From an uncultured Cellulophaga sp. (GTDB lineage Bacteria > Bacteroidota > Bacteroidia > Flavobacteriales > Flavobacteriaceae): a stretch of 64,000 nucleotides of DNA. The DNA lies in assembly GCA_947496695.1 (NCBI GenBank), contig CANMEI010000002.1:62001-126000 (forward strand), read 5' to 3'. Below are positions 63,244 to 64,000 of this stretch, one piece after another. The notes beneath the pieces were generated by a model. The model did no database searches, was not told the origin of the DNA, and was given only the letters and a program-made list of their open reading frames with translations. The first letter of the stretch is position 1. Every line of letters starts with the position of its first letter. The translations under genes were made by a program, and so were the position numbers.

Positions 63244-64000
<757 letters not shown>

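Overview
The window comes from a low-GC member of the Bacteroidota, almost certainly the family Flavobacteriaceae. The evidence is the gliding/type IX secretion locus gldK-gldL-gldM-gldN, the order miaB / sigma-54 activator / lptE / TPR protein / secG / groES / groEL, signal peptides ending in FSQ, FAQ or AQ, lipoproteins with a Ser-Cys lipobox, TAnnTTTG-type minus-7 promoter elements, and GH92, GH76, DUF983 and CPXCG families.

The left half (about 1 to 30,210) is accessory DNA. It has two tyrosine integrases, truncated mobilization genes (a BfmA/BtgA fragment joined to RteC), ssb and radC beside strongly structured non-coding DNA, decayed gene copies and several long gaps. It ends on the right at a 3' half of an initiator tRNA (30,168-30,209) next to the second integrase. 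This suggests an island inserted in a tRNA-fMet gene, whose other end lies left of the window. Within it: (i) 1-8,955, a very AT-rich cluster. It holds a transglutaminase-like lipoprotein (cut by the window edge), a GH76 glycosidase, and a minus-strand cassette of O-antigen-ligase/TPR gene (interrupted by an in-frame amber codon), small HTH protein, fulvocin C-like Cys-rich precursor, membrane-bound thioredoxin and accessory signal peptidase I. A DUF7832-like secreted protein diverges from the cassette. Near-identical GACA-N5-TGTC palindromes recur in three of its gaps. (ii) 10,322-20,498, an integrase, an SDR, a small-protein/beta-barrel/DUF2147/CocE-hydrolase operon with a decayed duplicate, HXXEE, Crp/Fnr, FMN reductase and DUF1330-like genes. 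(iii) 20,499-23,772, the remnant of a mobilizable or conjugative element. (iv) 23,859-28,664, a minus-strand run of GNAT, methionine aminopeptidase and two Crp/Fnr-oxidoreductase pairs.

The right half (30,487-64,000) reads as chromosomal backbone: a GH92 enzyme with Gln at the usual catalytic-acid position, a racemase-like lipoprotein, an alpha/beta hydrolase, a newly noted 43-residue membrane protein, an RND efflux operon (adaptor, pump, TolC, CPXCG protein), three tandem leucine-rich-repeat proteins, an ABC-F ATPase, DUF983, a FAD oxidoreductase, gldKLMN with an upstream arginase-fold protein that has lost metal ligands, topA, a methyltransferase, and the miaB-to-secG run followed by groES-groEL (groEL cut by the window end).

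The best candidate for a little-described system is the cassette at 2,821-8,134. A lipoprotein carries a C-terminal 8-Cys domain resembling the bacteriocin fulvocin C, preceded by an Ala-x-Ala site. It is encoded beside a thioredoxin-fold membrane protein (plausible disulfide formation) and an extra signal peptidase I (plausible release). The peptidase gene itself contains a 7-bp tandem repeat in its coding region that could switch it on and off.
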